From: Bog-756 sp963738545 | Lineage (GTDB): Bacteria; Actinomycetota; Acidimicrobiia; Acidimicrobiales; RAAP-2 | Assembly: GCA_963738545.1 (NCBI GenBank) | Contig: CAVTXA010000008.1 | Span: 682,001-746,000 of the forward strand | Reading direction: 5' to 3' | DNA: 64,000 nucleotides | Shown here: one piece after another, positions 34,838 through 42,302 of the stretch | How the letters are laid out: each line of letters opens with the position of its first letter | Numbering within the stretch: the first letter of the stretch is position 1 | Made by a program: the position numbers and the translations under genes | The notes under the pieces: generated by a model | Told to the model about the DNA's origin: nothing | The model's database searches: none | What the model saw: only the letters and a program-made list of their open reading frames with translations

Positions 34838-34877
34838 GTCGCCCCCGCGTCCCGCATCGCCTTCAGAACAGGAGGGA

Positions 34878-36437
34878 ATGAGCCGACATGAAGGGAGACC
34901 TTTGGTCCGTGCATACTTGCCCGGTGAAGCCAGGAGTGAGCCCGTGTTTTCCATGATGTCCGGTGTGTTCGGCGGGTCCACCTCCGCCTCCAGGGGAAGG
35001 TCGGCGTCGGCAGAGGGCCCGTCCCGGGTCTCCACCCAGTTCGGCCAGAGCGGTGCGGGCGCGCGCGTACTGCCCCCGGGGCAGGGGCACACCATCGCCG
35101 TCATCGGTGTCGGCTACGTGGGACTGCCCACCGCCGCCACGCTGGCCTACCTGGGACACCGGGTGACCTGCGGCGATGCTGATCCCGCCAAGGTGGCCAT
35201 GCTCCAGGGGGGACAGGTGCCCATCGTCGAGGACCATCTCGAGGCCTTGGTCCGTGAGGGTCAGGACGCCGACCGGCTCCGCTTCGTCGTCGGCGCCTCG
35301 GCCGCCGTCGAGGGTGCCGAGTTCGTCTTCCTCTGTGTGCCCACGCCGCAAGGGGACGACGGCTCTGCCGATCTGTCCTATGTCGAGGCGGTGGCCAAGG
35401 AGATCGGTCCCCTCCTGGCCCCGGGAACGATCATCGTGAACAAGTCGACGGTGCCGGTGGGATCGACGCTCGTCGTCGAGCGCGTGCTCGGCCGCTCCGA
35501 CGTGGCCGTCGTCTCCAACCCCGAGTTCCTGCGGGAGGGGACGGCGGTGCCCGACAGTCTCCACCCCGAGCGCATCGTGGTGGGGGCGGACGACCAGGCG
35601 GCGGCGGCGAAGGTGGGCGATCTGTTTTCGGGAACCCACGCCCCCCTGCTGATCACCGACGCGGCCACGGCGGAGACCATCAAGTACGCCTCCAACGCCT
35701 TTCTCGCCACCAAGCTGAGCTTCGTGAATGCCGTGGCCGGACTGTGTGAGGCGGTGGGCGCCGATGTCCGGGACGTCATTTTGGGACTGGGCTACGACAA
35801 GCGGATCGGGTTCGAGTACCTGCGACCCGGTCCCGGATGGGGCGGGAGTTGTCTGCCCAAGGACACCCGGGCCCTGGTGCACATCGCCGAGCAGGCCGGC
35901 TACGACTTCTCTTTCCTGAAGGGGGCCATCGCCACCAACGACGAACAGTTCGAGCGGGTCGTGCTCAAGGTGCGCGCCGCCGTGGGCGACCAGCTCGACG
36001 GGGCGGTCATCGCCGTGTGGGGGCTGACGTTCAAGGCCGGCACGGACGATCTGCGCAACTCGCCGGCGGTCGAGGTGGTCCGGCGGCTGGTGGAGGAAGG
36101 GGCCGTCGTCCAGGCGTTCGACCCCACAGTCGAGGTTCCCCTGGGCCAGGAGTCGACACCGGTCGAGGACCTGACCGGATGGTCCAGCGTGGACGACCGC
36201 CCAGGCTCGGGCACCGATTCAGACCTGGTCGTACGGGCGTTCCCCGACGCCTATGCCGCCTGCCGCGGTGCCGGTGCGGTCGTGGTGCTCACCGAGTGGG
36301 ACGAGTTCCGCTGGCTCGATTTCACCAAGGTGCGTGACGCCATGGCGTCCGCCGTCGTCGTCGATGCCCGGAACCTGCTCGACCCGGCCCAACTGCGACG
36401 GATCGGGTTCGAGTACACCGGTATCGGCCGTCGGTGA
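34878..36437 (+). CDS. ugd: UDP-glucose 6-dehydrogenase
   Basis: 519 aa from ATG 34878. The UDP-glucose/GDP-mannose dehydrogenase core begins near residue 70 with TIAVIGVGYVGLPTAATLAYLGH, then VVSNPEFLREGTAVPD, YASNAFLATKLSFVNAVAGLCE, and the active-site PGPGWGGSCLPKD with catalytic Cys325; AVWGLTFKAGTDDLRNSPA and VLTEWDEFRWLDF close the protein. It oxidises UDP-glucose to UDP-glucuronate. The ~65 N-terminal residues are Ser/Gly-rich and not part of the fold, so the start may be wrong: GGAGGG is only one base before 34878, while TTG 34902 or an ATG near 34953 are alternatives. The next gene would decarboxylate the product to UDP-xylose. Confidence 0.88.
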   Translation: MSRHEGRPLVRAYLPGEARSEPVFSMMSGVFGGSTSASRGRSASAEGPSRVSTQFGQSGAGARVLPPGQGHTIAVIGVGYVGLPTAATLAYLGHRVTCGDADPAKVAMLQGGQVPIVEDHLEALVREGQDADRLRFVVGASAAVEGAEFVFLCVPTPQGDDGSADLSYVEAVAKEIGPLLAPGTIIVNKSTVPVGSTLVVERVLGRSDVAVVSNPEFLREGTAVPDSLHPERIVVGADDQAAAAKVGDLFSGTHAPLLITDAATAETIKYASNAFLATKLSFVNAVAGLCEAVGADVRDVILGLGYDKRIGFEYLRPGPGWGGSCLPKDTRALVHIAEQAGYDFSFLKGAIATNDEQFERVVLKVRAAVGDQLDGAVIAVWGLTFKAGTDDLRNSPAVEVVRRLVEEGAVVQAFDPTVEVPLGQESTPVEDLTGWSSVDDRPGSGTDSDLVVRAFPDAYAACRGAGAVVVLTEWDEFRWLDFTKVRDAMASAVVVDARNLLDPAQLRRIGFEYTGIGRR

Positions 36438-36479
36438 CGGTGAGGCGTCCGACAGCGATGGTCCGGCCGTGAGGTCAAG

Positions 36480-37466
36480 GTGACGCGCCGGCTGGTGGTG
36501 CTCGGCGGCGGGGGCTTTCTCGGGTCCCACCTATGCGACCAGCTGCTGGCCCGAGGTGACCTGGTGGTCGGTGTGGACGACTTCTCCACCGGTCGTCCGG
36601 CCAACGTGGCCCATCTCGATGGTCATGCCGGCTTCACGCTCGTCCGTGCCGACATCTCGAAGGAGCTGCCGGTCGACGGAGCGGTGGACGGCGTCTTCAA
36701 CCTGGCCAGCCCGGCCTCGCCCCCCGACTACCTGTCCCTGCCGCTCGAGACACTGGCCGTTGGCAGCGAGGGGACCCGGCGCGGTCTGGAGCTGGCACAC
36801 CAGCATGGGGCCAGGTTCCTCCTGGCGTCGACCAGCGAGGTCTACGGGGACCCCGACGTCCATCCCCAGACCGAGTCCTACTGGGGCAATGTGAACTCGG
36901 TGGGTCCCCGCAGTGTCTATGACGAGGCCAAGCGGTTCGCTGAGGCCTTGACCATGGCTCACCACCGGACCCTCGGGACCGATGTCTCCATCGCCCGGAT
37001 CTTCAACACCTACGGTCCCCGGCTCCGGCCCGACGACGGCCGGGTGGTCTCGAACTTCCTCCTCCAGGCCCTGCAGGGCGAGCCCCTGACCGTCTACGGT
37101 GACGGCAGTCAGACCCGTAGTCTCTGCTACGTGGACGACGAGATCCGGGGGCTGATCGCCCTGTTCGACTCGGATGTCACCGGACCCGTGAACATCGGCA
37201 ACCCCGACGAGTACACCGTCCTCCAACTGGCCCAGACCGTGGTCGAGCTCCTCGGCTCCCCGTCGCCGATCGTGCACCTCCCGCTGCCCGTCGACGACCC
37301 CACCCGTCGCAAGCCGGACATCACCCTGGCCCGAACCCACCTCGGCTGGGAGCCGACCACCGGGCTTCGGGAGGGCCTGGCCCGCACGGCGTCAGCCGTG
37401 GCCGACGAGGCCGGGATCGACTGGTCGGGGGAGTCCGCCACGAAAGCGGCAGGAGGCGCGCCGTGA
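36480..37466 (+). CDS. uxs: UDP-glucuronate decarboxylase (UDP-xylose synthase)
   Basis: A 328-aa extended SDR of the UXS type. LGGGGFLGSHLCDQLL is the NAD loop; NLASPASPPDYLSLPLETL, ARFLLASTSEVYGDPDVHPQ, ESYWGNVNSVGPRSVYDEAKR (Tyr/Lys catalytic pair) and ARIFNTYGPRLRPDDGRVVSNF are nearly diagnostic. It converts UDP-glucuronate to UDP-xylose with bound NAD. GTG 36480 starts 42 nt after ugd, so the two probably form one pathway unit supplying UDP-xylose for the glycosyltransferases nearby. The C-terminal ~20 residues are variable. Confidence 0.9.
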   Translation: MTRRLVVLGGGGFLGSHLCDQLLARGDLVVGVDDFSTGRPANVAHLDGHAGFTLVRADISKELPVDGAVDGVFNLASPASPPDYLSLPLETLAVGSEGTRRGLELAHQHGARFLLASTSEVYGDPDVHPQTESYWGNVNSVGPRSVYDEAKRFAEALTMAHHRTLGTDVSIARIFNTYGPRLRPDDGRVVSNFLLQALQGEPLTVYGDGSQTRSLCYVDDEIRGLIALFDSDVTGPVNIGNPDEYTVLQLAQTVVELLGSPSPIVHLPLPVDDPTRRKPDITLARTHLGWEPTTGLREGLARTASAVADEAGIDWSGESATKAAGGAP

Positions 37467-37551
37467 CCGCGTCCGAGGCAGCGTCGCGGTCCGGGGCAGC
37501 CCGCCTCCGTCTCGTCCCTCGATGAGCCCACCACATGGAACGAGTGGAGCC

Positions 37552-38304
37552 ATGGGTGCTGGCCCCGACCCTGAACTCCCGGACGGGGCCAGAACCCATG
37601 ACCACTGGTTCTCCCTCCTCTCGGTCATCGTGCCGGTCTACAACGAGCGGACGACGGTGGCCGAGGTCATCCGGCGGATCCGGGCCGTGACCCTGCCCGT
37701 GGACGTCGAGGTCATCGTGGTCAACGACGGCTCCTCGGACGGCACCGACAAGGTCCTGGCCGCCCTGGGCGACTCGACCGTCCGGGTGATCAACCACGAG
37801 GCGAACCAGGGCAAGGGGGCGGCCATCCGCACGGGGATGGAGGCCATCAAGGGGGACCTGGTGCTGATCCAGGACGCCGACCTCGAGTACGACCCCAACG
37901 ACTGGTCCCGGCTGCTCGACCCGATCCTGCGGCGCAAGACCCAGGTGGTCTACGGGAGCCGGTTCACCGGGGAGCGCAAGAACATGATGCCCCTCCACTG
38001 GATGGGCAACCGGTTCCTCTCCCTCGTCACCAACGTGCTCTACTCGTCCACGCTCTCGGACATGGAGACCTGCTACAAGATGTTCGACCGACGGGTGCTC
38101 GAGGGCATCACCATCGAGTCGGACCGCTTCGACTTCGAGCCCGAGATCACGGCCAAGATCCTGCGCCGGGGCTACCGGATCTACGAGGTGCCCATCTCCT
38201 ACGCCGGCCGGGAGGCCGACGAGGGCAAGAAGATCACCTGGCGGGACGGCATCGGAGCGTTGAAGGCCCTGATCAAGTACCGCTTCGCACGGATCGACCG
38301 GTGA
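37552..38304 (+). CDS. DPM1-like family 2 glycosyltransferase
   Basis: 250 aa from ATG 37552 (GAGTGGAG upstream; an in-frame ATG 37522 is possible). VIVPVYNERTTVAEVIRRI, VVNDGSSDGT, NQGKGAAIRTGM, IQDADLEYDPNDW (DxD donor/metal site) and FTGERKN are typical of polyprenyl-phosphate mannose/glucose synthases. DMETCYKMFDRRVLEGI is also common in this subfamily. No membrane helices are present, so it works at the inner face. It would produce a lipid-phosphate sugar donor for the GT-C enzymes in this window (inference). Confidence 0.86.
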   Translation: MGAGPDPELPDGARTHDHWFSLLSVIVPVYNERTTVAEVIRRIRAVTLPVDVEVIVVNDGSSDGTDKVLAALGDSTVRVINHEANQGKGAAIRTGMEAIKGDLVLIQDADLEYDPNDWSRLLDPILRRKTQVVYGSRFTGERKNMMPLHWMGNRFLSLVTNVLYSSTLSDMETCYKMFDRRVLEGITIESDRFDFEPEITAKILRRGYRIYEVPISYAGREADEGKKITWRDGIGALKALIKYRFARIDR

Positions 38305-38362
38305 GGGGAGACGGGTCGGGACGGGGTGCCGACGCCCATCCCGCCGGCCGGGGGTCGCCGTC

Positions 38363-39196
38363 GTGATCGTGAACTACGAGGCGGGTCCGGCGCTGCTCCA
38401 GTGCGTGGAGGACTGGAAGGCGGACGGGGCGGTCGACGTGGTCATCGTGGACAACGGATCGCGGGACGGCTCGGTCGACCGGGTCCGGTCCCGATTCCCC
38501 GACCTGGAAGTCGTCACTCCGGGGCGGAACCTAGGCTACGGCGCCGCCGCCAACCGGGGCATGGCGGCCACGACGGCGGCCCGGGTCGTGGTGAGCAACC
38601 CCGACCTCGAAGTCCGGCCCGGTACCTTGGACGCTCTGGCCCGGGCCCTGGACGACCGACCGGAGTGGGCCCTGGTGGGTCCGCTCATCCGCACCACCTC
38701 GGGGGACCGCTACCCGTCCGCCCGGCACTTCCCGTCCCTGGTCGATGCCGGCGGCCACGCCCTGCTCGGGATCTTCGTCCCCGACAACCGGTTCACCCGG
38801 TCCTATCAGCGGAACGACCTCGACCGGGCCACCGGGGGACCGGTGGTGGTCGACTGGGTCTCGGGGGCCTGCTTCCTGGTCCGTCGTTCGGCCTTCGAGC
38901 AGGTCGGAGGGTTCGACGAGTCGTACTTCATGTACCTCGAAGACGTCGACCTGTGCTGGCGGCTGGGGCAGGGTGGCTGGTCGGCGGCGTATGTGCCCGA
39001 AGCCGAGGTGACCCACCGCCAAGGGGTGTCGACCGACCACCATCCCTACCGCATGATCCTGGAGCACCACCGCTCCCTGCTGCGGTTCGCCACCCGTTCC
39101 TCACGCGGTTGGCGCCGGGCCGTGCTGCCCCTGGTGGCCCTCGGGATCGGCATCAGGGCCGGTCTGGCCAGCCTGGCCCGGATCACCGGGCGGTGA
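38363..39196 (+). CDS. wbbL: WbbL-like rhamnosyltransferase (GT2)
   Basis: 277 aa, very like mycobacterial WbbL, which adds L-rhamnose to GlcNAc-diphospho-polyprenol. NLGYGAAANRGM, VSNPDLEVRPG, GPLIR...YPSARHFPSL, the SGACFLVRRSAFEQVGGFDE block and YFMYLEDVDLCWRL follow the family order. The visible GTG 38363 starts inside the first beta strand (the in-frame upstream codons read VAV), and no ATG/GTG exists further up in frame after the previous stop, so a non-standard start or a slightly shortened strand is implied. It sits between dTDP-rhamnose genes and a manB-like gene as in the mycobacterial rmlD-wbbL-manB cluster. Confidence 0.83.
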   Translation: MIVNYEAGPALLQCVEDWKADGAVDVVIVDNGSRDGSVDRVRSRFPDLEVVTPGRNLGYGAAANRGMAATTAARVVVSNPDLEVRPGTLDALARALDDRPEWALVGPLIRTTSGDRYPSARHFPSLVDAGGHALLGIFVPDNRFTRSYQRNDLDRATGGPVVVDWVSGACFLVRRSAFEQVGGFDESYFMYLEDVDLCWRLGQGGWSAAYVPEAEVTHRQGVSTDHHPYRMILEHHRSLLRFATRSSRGWRRAVLPLVALGIGIRAGLASLARITGR

Positions 39197-39245
39197 TCGG
39201 TGCGTCCGGAACGCCTGACCACAGGCTGTAGGGTGTCCTCCGATC

Positions 39246-40070
39246 ATGGCCAGCAACTCGACGGGCAAGGGCAACTCGACCGGGAGATGGGTGGAGCGCG
39301 CCGCCACCACCGGTGGAGGGCGCACCTATCGGGGGCAGATGCCGGTCAACTGGTACGCCAGTCTGGCCATCATCTGCATCGTCGGCCTGCTCCTGATCGG
39401 TTTCAGCCGGTACCAGAGAACCCATCAGACCGCCTCCTCGTCGGGTCCCCCGACGACGCAACAGCAGTGGTTCGCAGCCCTGGGCATCGACATCTGCGGG
39501 ACGGTGCAGCCCAACCTGCCCGCCAGCCCGAACGCCTCCAAGGTCGGCTTCACGGCCAACGGCAACGGAGTCCTGACCATTCAGCCGAAGAACAGCTCCG
39601 AGTCGGGGAGCAATGCCACGTTGGGCAAGTTCGTCTCCGGCTACAAAGGCCTCGAGTTGAACTCCTCCACGCTGCAGTATCCGGGCAAGCAGGTCTGGAC
39701 CAACGGTGACGTGTGCCCCAAGGGGACCCCAGACGCCGGCAAGCCCGGTGTCGTCATCGTCGACAGCTGGCCCAACTTCAACGCCAAGCAGGGGAGCGAG
39801 ACGAGCGGCCCTCCCGAGGACCTGCTCTTCCAGAACGGTCAGCTGATCACCATGGCCTTCGTCCCCGCCACCTCGTCGATCCCCAAGCCCCCGGCCCAGG
39901 CCATCACGGCTCTGATCCAGGCGCTGTCGGGAACCAGCTCCACCAGCACGACGCTGCCCACCACCGCCACCACGGCACCGGTCACCTCGACCACCACAGC
40001 ACCGGTCACCTCGACCACCACAGCACCGGTCACCTCGACGACGGCGAAGCCCAGCGGATCCACCAAGTGA
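39246..40070 (+). CDS. single-pass membrane protein with Thr-rich C-terminal repeats
   Basis: A 274-aa protein: a polar N terminus (1-35), one membrane helix (YASLAIICIVGLLLIGF, about 38-55), an extracytoplasmic domain (about 75-235; ALGIDICGTVQPNLP, NGVLTIQPKN, KPGVVIVDSWPN) with two cysteines, then a tail of TTAPVTST repeats. The domain looks conserved and folded but I cannot name it; similar proteins occur next to manB-like genes in actinobacteria (recalled). Its stop overlaps the nucleotidyltransferase start, so the two are coupled. TAGGGT at 39229-39234 is a candidate -10 box, 11 nt upstream. The Thr/Ser tail could be a glycosylated wall linker (inference). Confidence 0.72.
   Translation: MASNSTGKGNSTGRWVERAATTGGGRTYRGQMPVNWYASLAIICIVGLLLIGFSRYQRTHQTASSSGPPTTQQQWFAALGIDICGTVQPNLPASPNASKVGFTANGNGVLTIQPKNSSESGSNATLGKFVSGYKGLELNSSTLQYPGKQVWTNGDVCPKGTPDAGKPGVVIVDSWPNFNAKQGSETSGPPEDLLFQNGQLITMAFVPATSSIPKPPAQAITALIQALSGTSSTSTTLPTTATTAPVTSTTTAPVTSTTTAPVTSTTAKPSGSTK
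39975..40046 (+). repeat. 24-bp tandem repeat (TTAPVTST coding)
   Basis: Two exact 24-bp copies (39975-39998, 39999-40022) and a partial third encode the Thr/Ser-rich tail APVTSTTT of the membrane protein. Confidence 0.85.
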
Positions 40071-41158
40071 GAGCCGTCGTCCTGGTCGGCGGGGAGGGCA
40101 CACGCCTGCGACCCCTTACCCTCACCACGCCGAAGCAGATGCTCCCCATCGTGGAGCAGGCCATGATCGAGCGGGTTCTCGGCCATCTGGCCCGGCACGG
40201 CATCGATGATGCCGTGCTCTCGTTGGGCTACCGGCCCGACGCTTTCATCAACGCCTATCCGAGCGGCACCGTGGCCGGGGTGCGTCTGACCTACGCCGTG
40301 GAGCCGGAACCTCTCGACACGGCGGGAGCCATCCGGTTCGCCGCCGGTCATGCCGGGATCGACGAGACCTTCGTGGTGGTCAACGGGGACGTCCTGACCG
40401 ACGCCGACATCTCGGCCCTGGTCGCCTTCCACCGCTCCGCCGGGGGCGAGGGGACAATCAGCCTGACCCCGGTCGACGACCCGAGCGCCTTCGGCGTCGT
40501 GCCCACGGACGATCAGGGGCGGGTCGAGGCCTTCATCGAGAAGCCCCCCCGGGACGAGGCGCCGACCAACTTCATCAACGCCGGCACGTATGTGTTCGAG
40601 CCTTCGGTCCTGGACCGGATCCCCAAAGATCGCCGGGTGTCGATCGAACGGGTGACCTTTCCGGCCCTGGTCGAGGCGGGCACGCTGTTCGCCCTTGGCT
40701 CGGACGCCTACTGGTTGGACACCGGAACCCCGGACGCCTATCTCCGGGCCCACCGGGATCTGCTTTTGGGCCGGCGGTCGTCGCCTCCGTCCCCGGCCGC
40801 GGTTCGGGATCCGTCCATCGGCCCGGGATCCTGGCGTATCGGGGAGGTCGACGTGCGGTCCGGCTCGGTGGTCCGGTCACTGTTCGGAACGGGTGCCTCG
40901 GTGGCGCCGGGCGCCTCCGTCGAGGAGTCGGTGATCGGCGCCGGCGCGGTAGTCGAGGAGGGCGCCGTCGTCACCGGTAGCGTGCTGCTGCCCGGGGCCC
41001 GCGTGGCCTCCAAGGCCGCGGTGGACGGCTCGGTGATCGGTCCGGGTGCCACCGTGGGCCAGCGTTGCGTCATCCATGCCCTGTCCGTGATCGGCGCTGG
41101 CGCGGTCACCGCCTCGGGCACCGTCATCGACGGCGAACGAGTGCCCTCGGGGGTCTGA
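40067..41158 (+). CDS. manB: sugar-1-phosphate nucleotidyltransferase (GDP-mannose pyrophosphorylase-like)
   Basis: A 363-aa protein. N-terminal nucleotidyltransferase domain: VLVGGEGTRLRPLTLTTPKQML is the pyrophosphorylase signature, VVVNGDVLTDADI the metal site, VEAFIEKP and NFINAGTYVFEP the sugar-binding strands, YWLDTGTPDAYLRAH the domain end. The last ~100 residues are hexapeptide repeats of a left-handed beta-helix (SVEESVIGAGAVVEEGAVV). The domain set matches mycobacterial Rv3264c-type mannose-1-phosphate guanylyltransferases; a glucose-1-phosphate thymidylyltransferase is the main alternative. GTG 40067 overlaps the previous stop (GTGA). Neighbouring wbbL and rmlD support the mycobacterial-like assignment. 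Confidence 0.84.
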   Translation: MRAVVLVGGEGTRLRPLTLTTPKQMLPIVEQAMIERVLGHLARHGIDDAVLSLGYRPDAFINAYPSGTVAGVRLTYAVEPEPLDTAGAIRFAAGHAGIDETFVVVNGDVLTDADISALVAFHRSAGGEGTISLTPVDDPSAFGVVPTDDQGRVEAFIEKPPRDEAPTNFINAGTYVFEPSVLDRIPKDRRVSIERVTFPALVEAGTLFALGSDAYWLDTGTPDAYLRAHRDLLLGRRSSPPSPAAVRDPSIGPGSWRIGEVDVRSGSVVRSLFGTGASVAPGASVEESVIGAGAVVEEGAVVTGSVLLPGARVASKAAVDGSVIGPGATVGQRCVIHALSVIGAGAVTASGTVIDGERVPSGV

Positions 41159-41160
41159 TC

Positions 41161-42156
41161 GTGCGCATGCTCGTCACCGGCGGGGCCGGGTTCATCGGCT
41201 CCACGTTGGTGGACCGTCTGCTGGCCGAGGGGCACACGGTTGACGTGATCGACGACCTCTCCACGGGATCGCTGGCCAACCTGGGCGACGCCCGGACCTC
41301 GGCCGGCCATCAGCTCACCGTGCACCAGATGGACGTGCGCTCGTCGGAGGTCGTCGACCTCATGGTCCGGCGCCGACCCGAGGTGGTGTTCCATCTGGCC
41401 GCCCAGGCCGATGTCCGGGTGTCTGTTGTCGACCCGGTGTTCGATGCCGATGTGAACGTGATCGGGACCCTCCGGGTGCTCGAGGGGGCGCGGGCGGCCC
41501 AGGCCGAGCGGGTGGTGTTCGCGGCCAGCGGAGGCACCCTGTACGGCGAACCGGCGGCGTCCGAGCTTCCCCTGAAGGAGTCGCTGCCCCAACGGCCCCT
41601 GTCGCCCTACGGGGTGTCGAAGAAGGCGGCCATCGACTACCTGGTGGCCTACCGGGAACTGCACTCCCTCGAGTTCGCCGCCATGGCCCTGGCCAACGTG
41701 TACGGCCCCCGACAAGACCCCCACGGTGAGGCCGGCGTGGTGGCCATCTTCGCTGAGCGCCTGATCACCGGACAGCCGATCACCGTCTTCGGAGACGGGG
41801 AGCAGACCCGCGACTTCGTCTTCGTCGACGATGTGGTCGACGCCTTCGTGCGTGGCGCGTCCAAGGGAGGCGGCCTGCTGTGCAACATCGGCACCGGTCG
41901 AGAGACATCGGTCAACGAGCTGCTGGCCGAGATGGCCCGACAGGCCGGCGTCGAGGTCTCACCCGAGTTCAAACCGATGCGGCCCGGTGAACTGCAGCGG
42001 AGCGCCCTCGACCCCAGCCGCGCCGACATCCAACTGGGCTGGAAATCGTGGACGACGCTCGGCACGGGCACCGGAGCGGTCCTGGAGTTCGTCCGTCGGC
42101 GCCTGGCCCGAGAGGGAGAGCCACCCGCCGAGGGCGGCGCCGACACCACCACCTGA
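41161..42156 (+). CDS. galE: UDP-glucose 4-epimerase-like SDR
   Basis: About 331 aa. TGGAGFIGSTLVDRLL binds NAD; DDLSTGSLANL, FHLAAQADVRVSV, FAASGGTLYGEP, SPYGVSKKAAIDYL (YxxxK) and RDFVFVDDVVDAF follow the bacterial short GalE pattern. GTG 41161 is 2 nt after the previous stop; ATG 41167 is an alternative. It probably interconverts UDP-glucose/galactose or UDP-xylose/arabinose-type sugars; specificity is not readable. It ends the sugar-nucleotide cluster. Confidence 0.82.
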   Translation: MRMLVTGGAGFIGSTLVDRLLAEGHTVDVIDDLSTGSLANLGDARTSAGHQLTVHQMDVRSSEVVDLMVRRRPEVVFHLAAQADVRVSVVDPVFDADVNVIGTLRVLEGARAAQAERVVFAASGGTLYGEPAASELPLKESLPQRPLSPYGVSKKAAIDYLVAYRELHSLEFAAMALANVYGPRQDPHGEAGVVAIFAERLITGQPITVFGDGEQTRDFVFVDDVVDAFVRGASKGGGLLCNIGTGRETSVNELLAEMARQAGVEVSPEFKPMRPGELQRSALDPSRADIQLGWKSWTTLGTGTGAVLEFVRRRLAREGEPPAEGGADTTT

Positions 42157-42211
42157 GCTTCCCGGACCCCACCGTTCTGCCCCCTGCGCAGGACCGGGTC
42201 CTCGGAGGCAC

Positions 42212-42217
42212 TAGTGT
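42212..42217 (+). promoter_or_regulatory. candidate -10 box upstream of the helicase gene
   Basis: TAGTGT, about 85 nt before ATG 42303, would give a leader of roughly 80 nt. No convincing -35. Confidence 0.3.
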
Positions 42218-42302
42218 GGGAGGGTCCTGGTGCGCGGCGTTGGCGGCAGGCCATCCCCCGAGACGCACTCCGGCGTCCCCCCTGTCGCACCGAAAGTACC
42301 TC

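Noticed and set aside
34734..34877. Longer N terminus for UDP-glucose dehydrogenase
   Set aside because: It would overlap the end of rmlD by about 100 bp and encodes Pro/Arg-rich sequence unlike the family.
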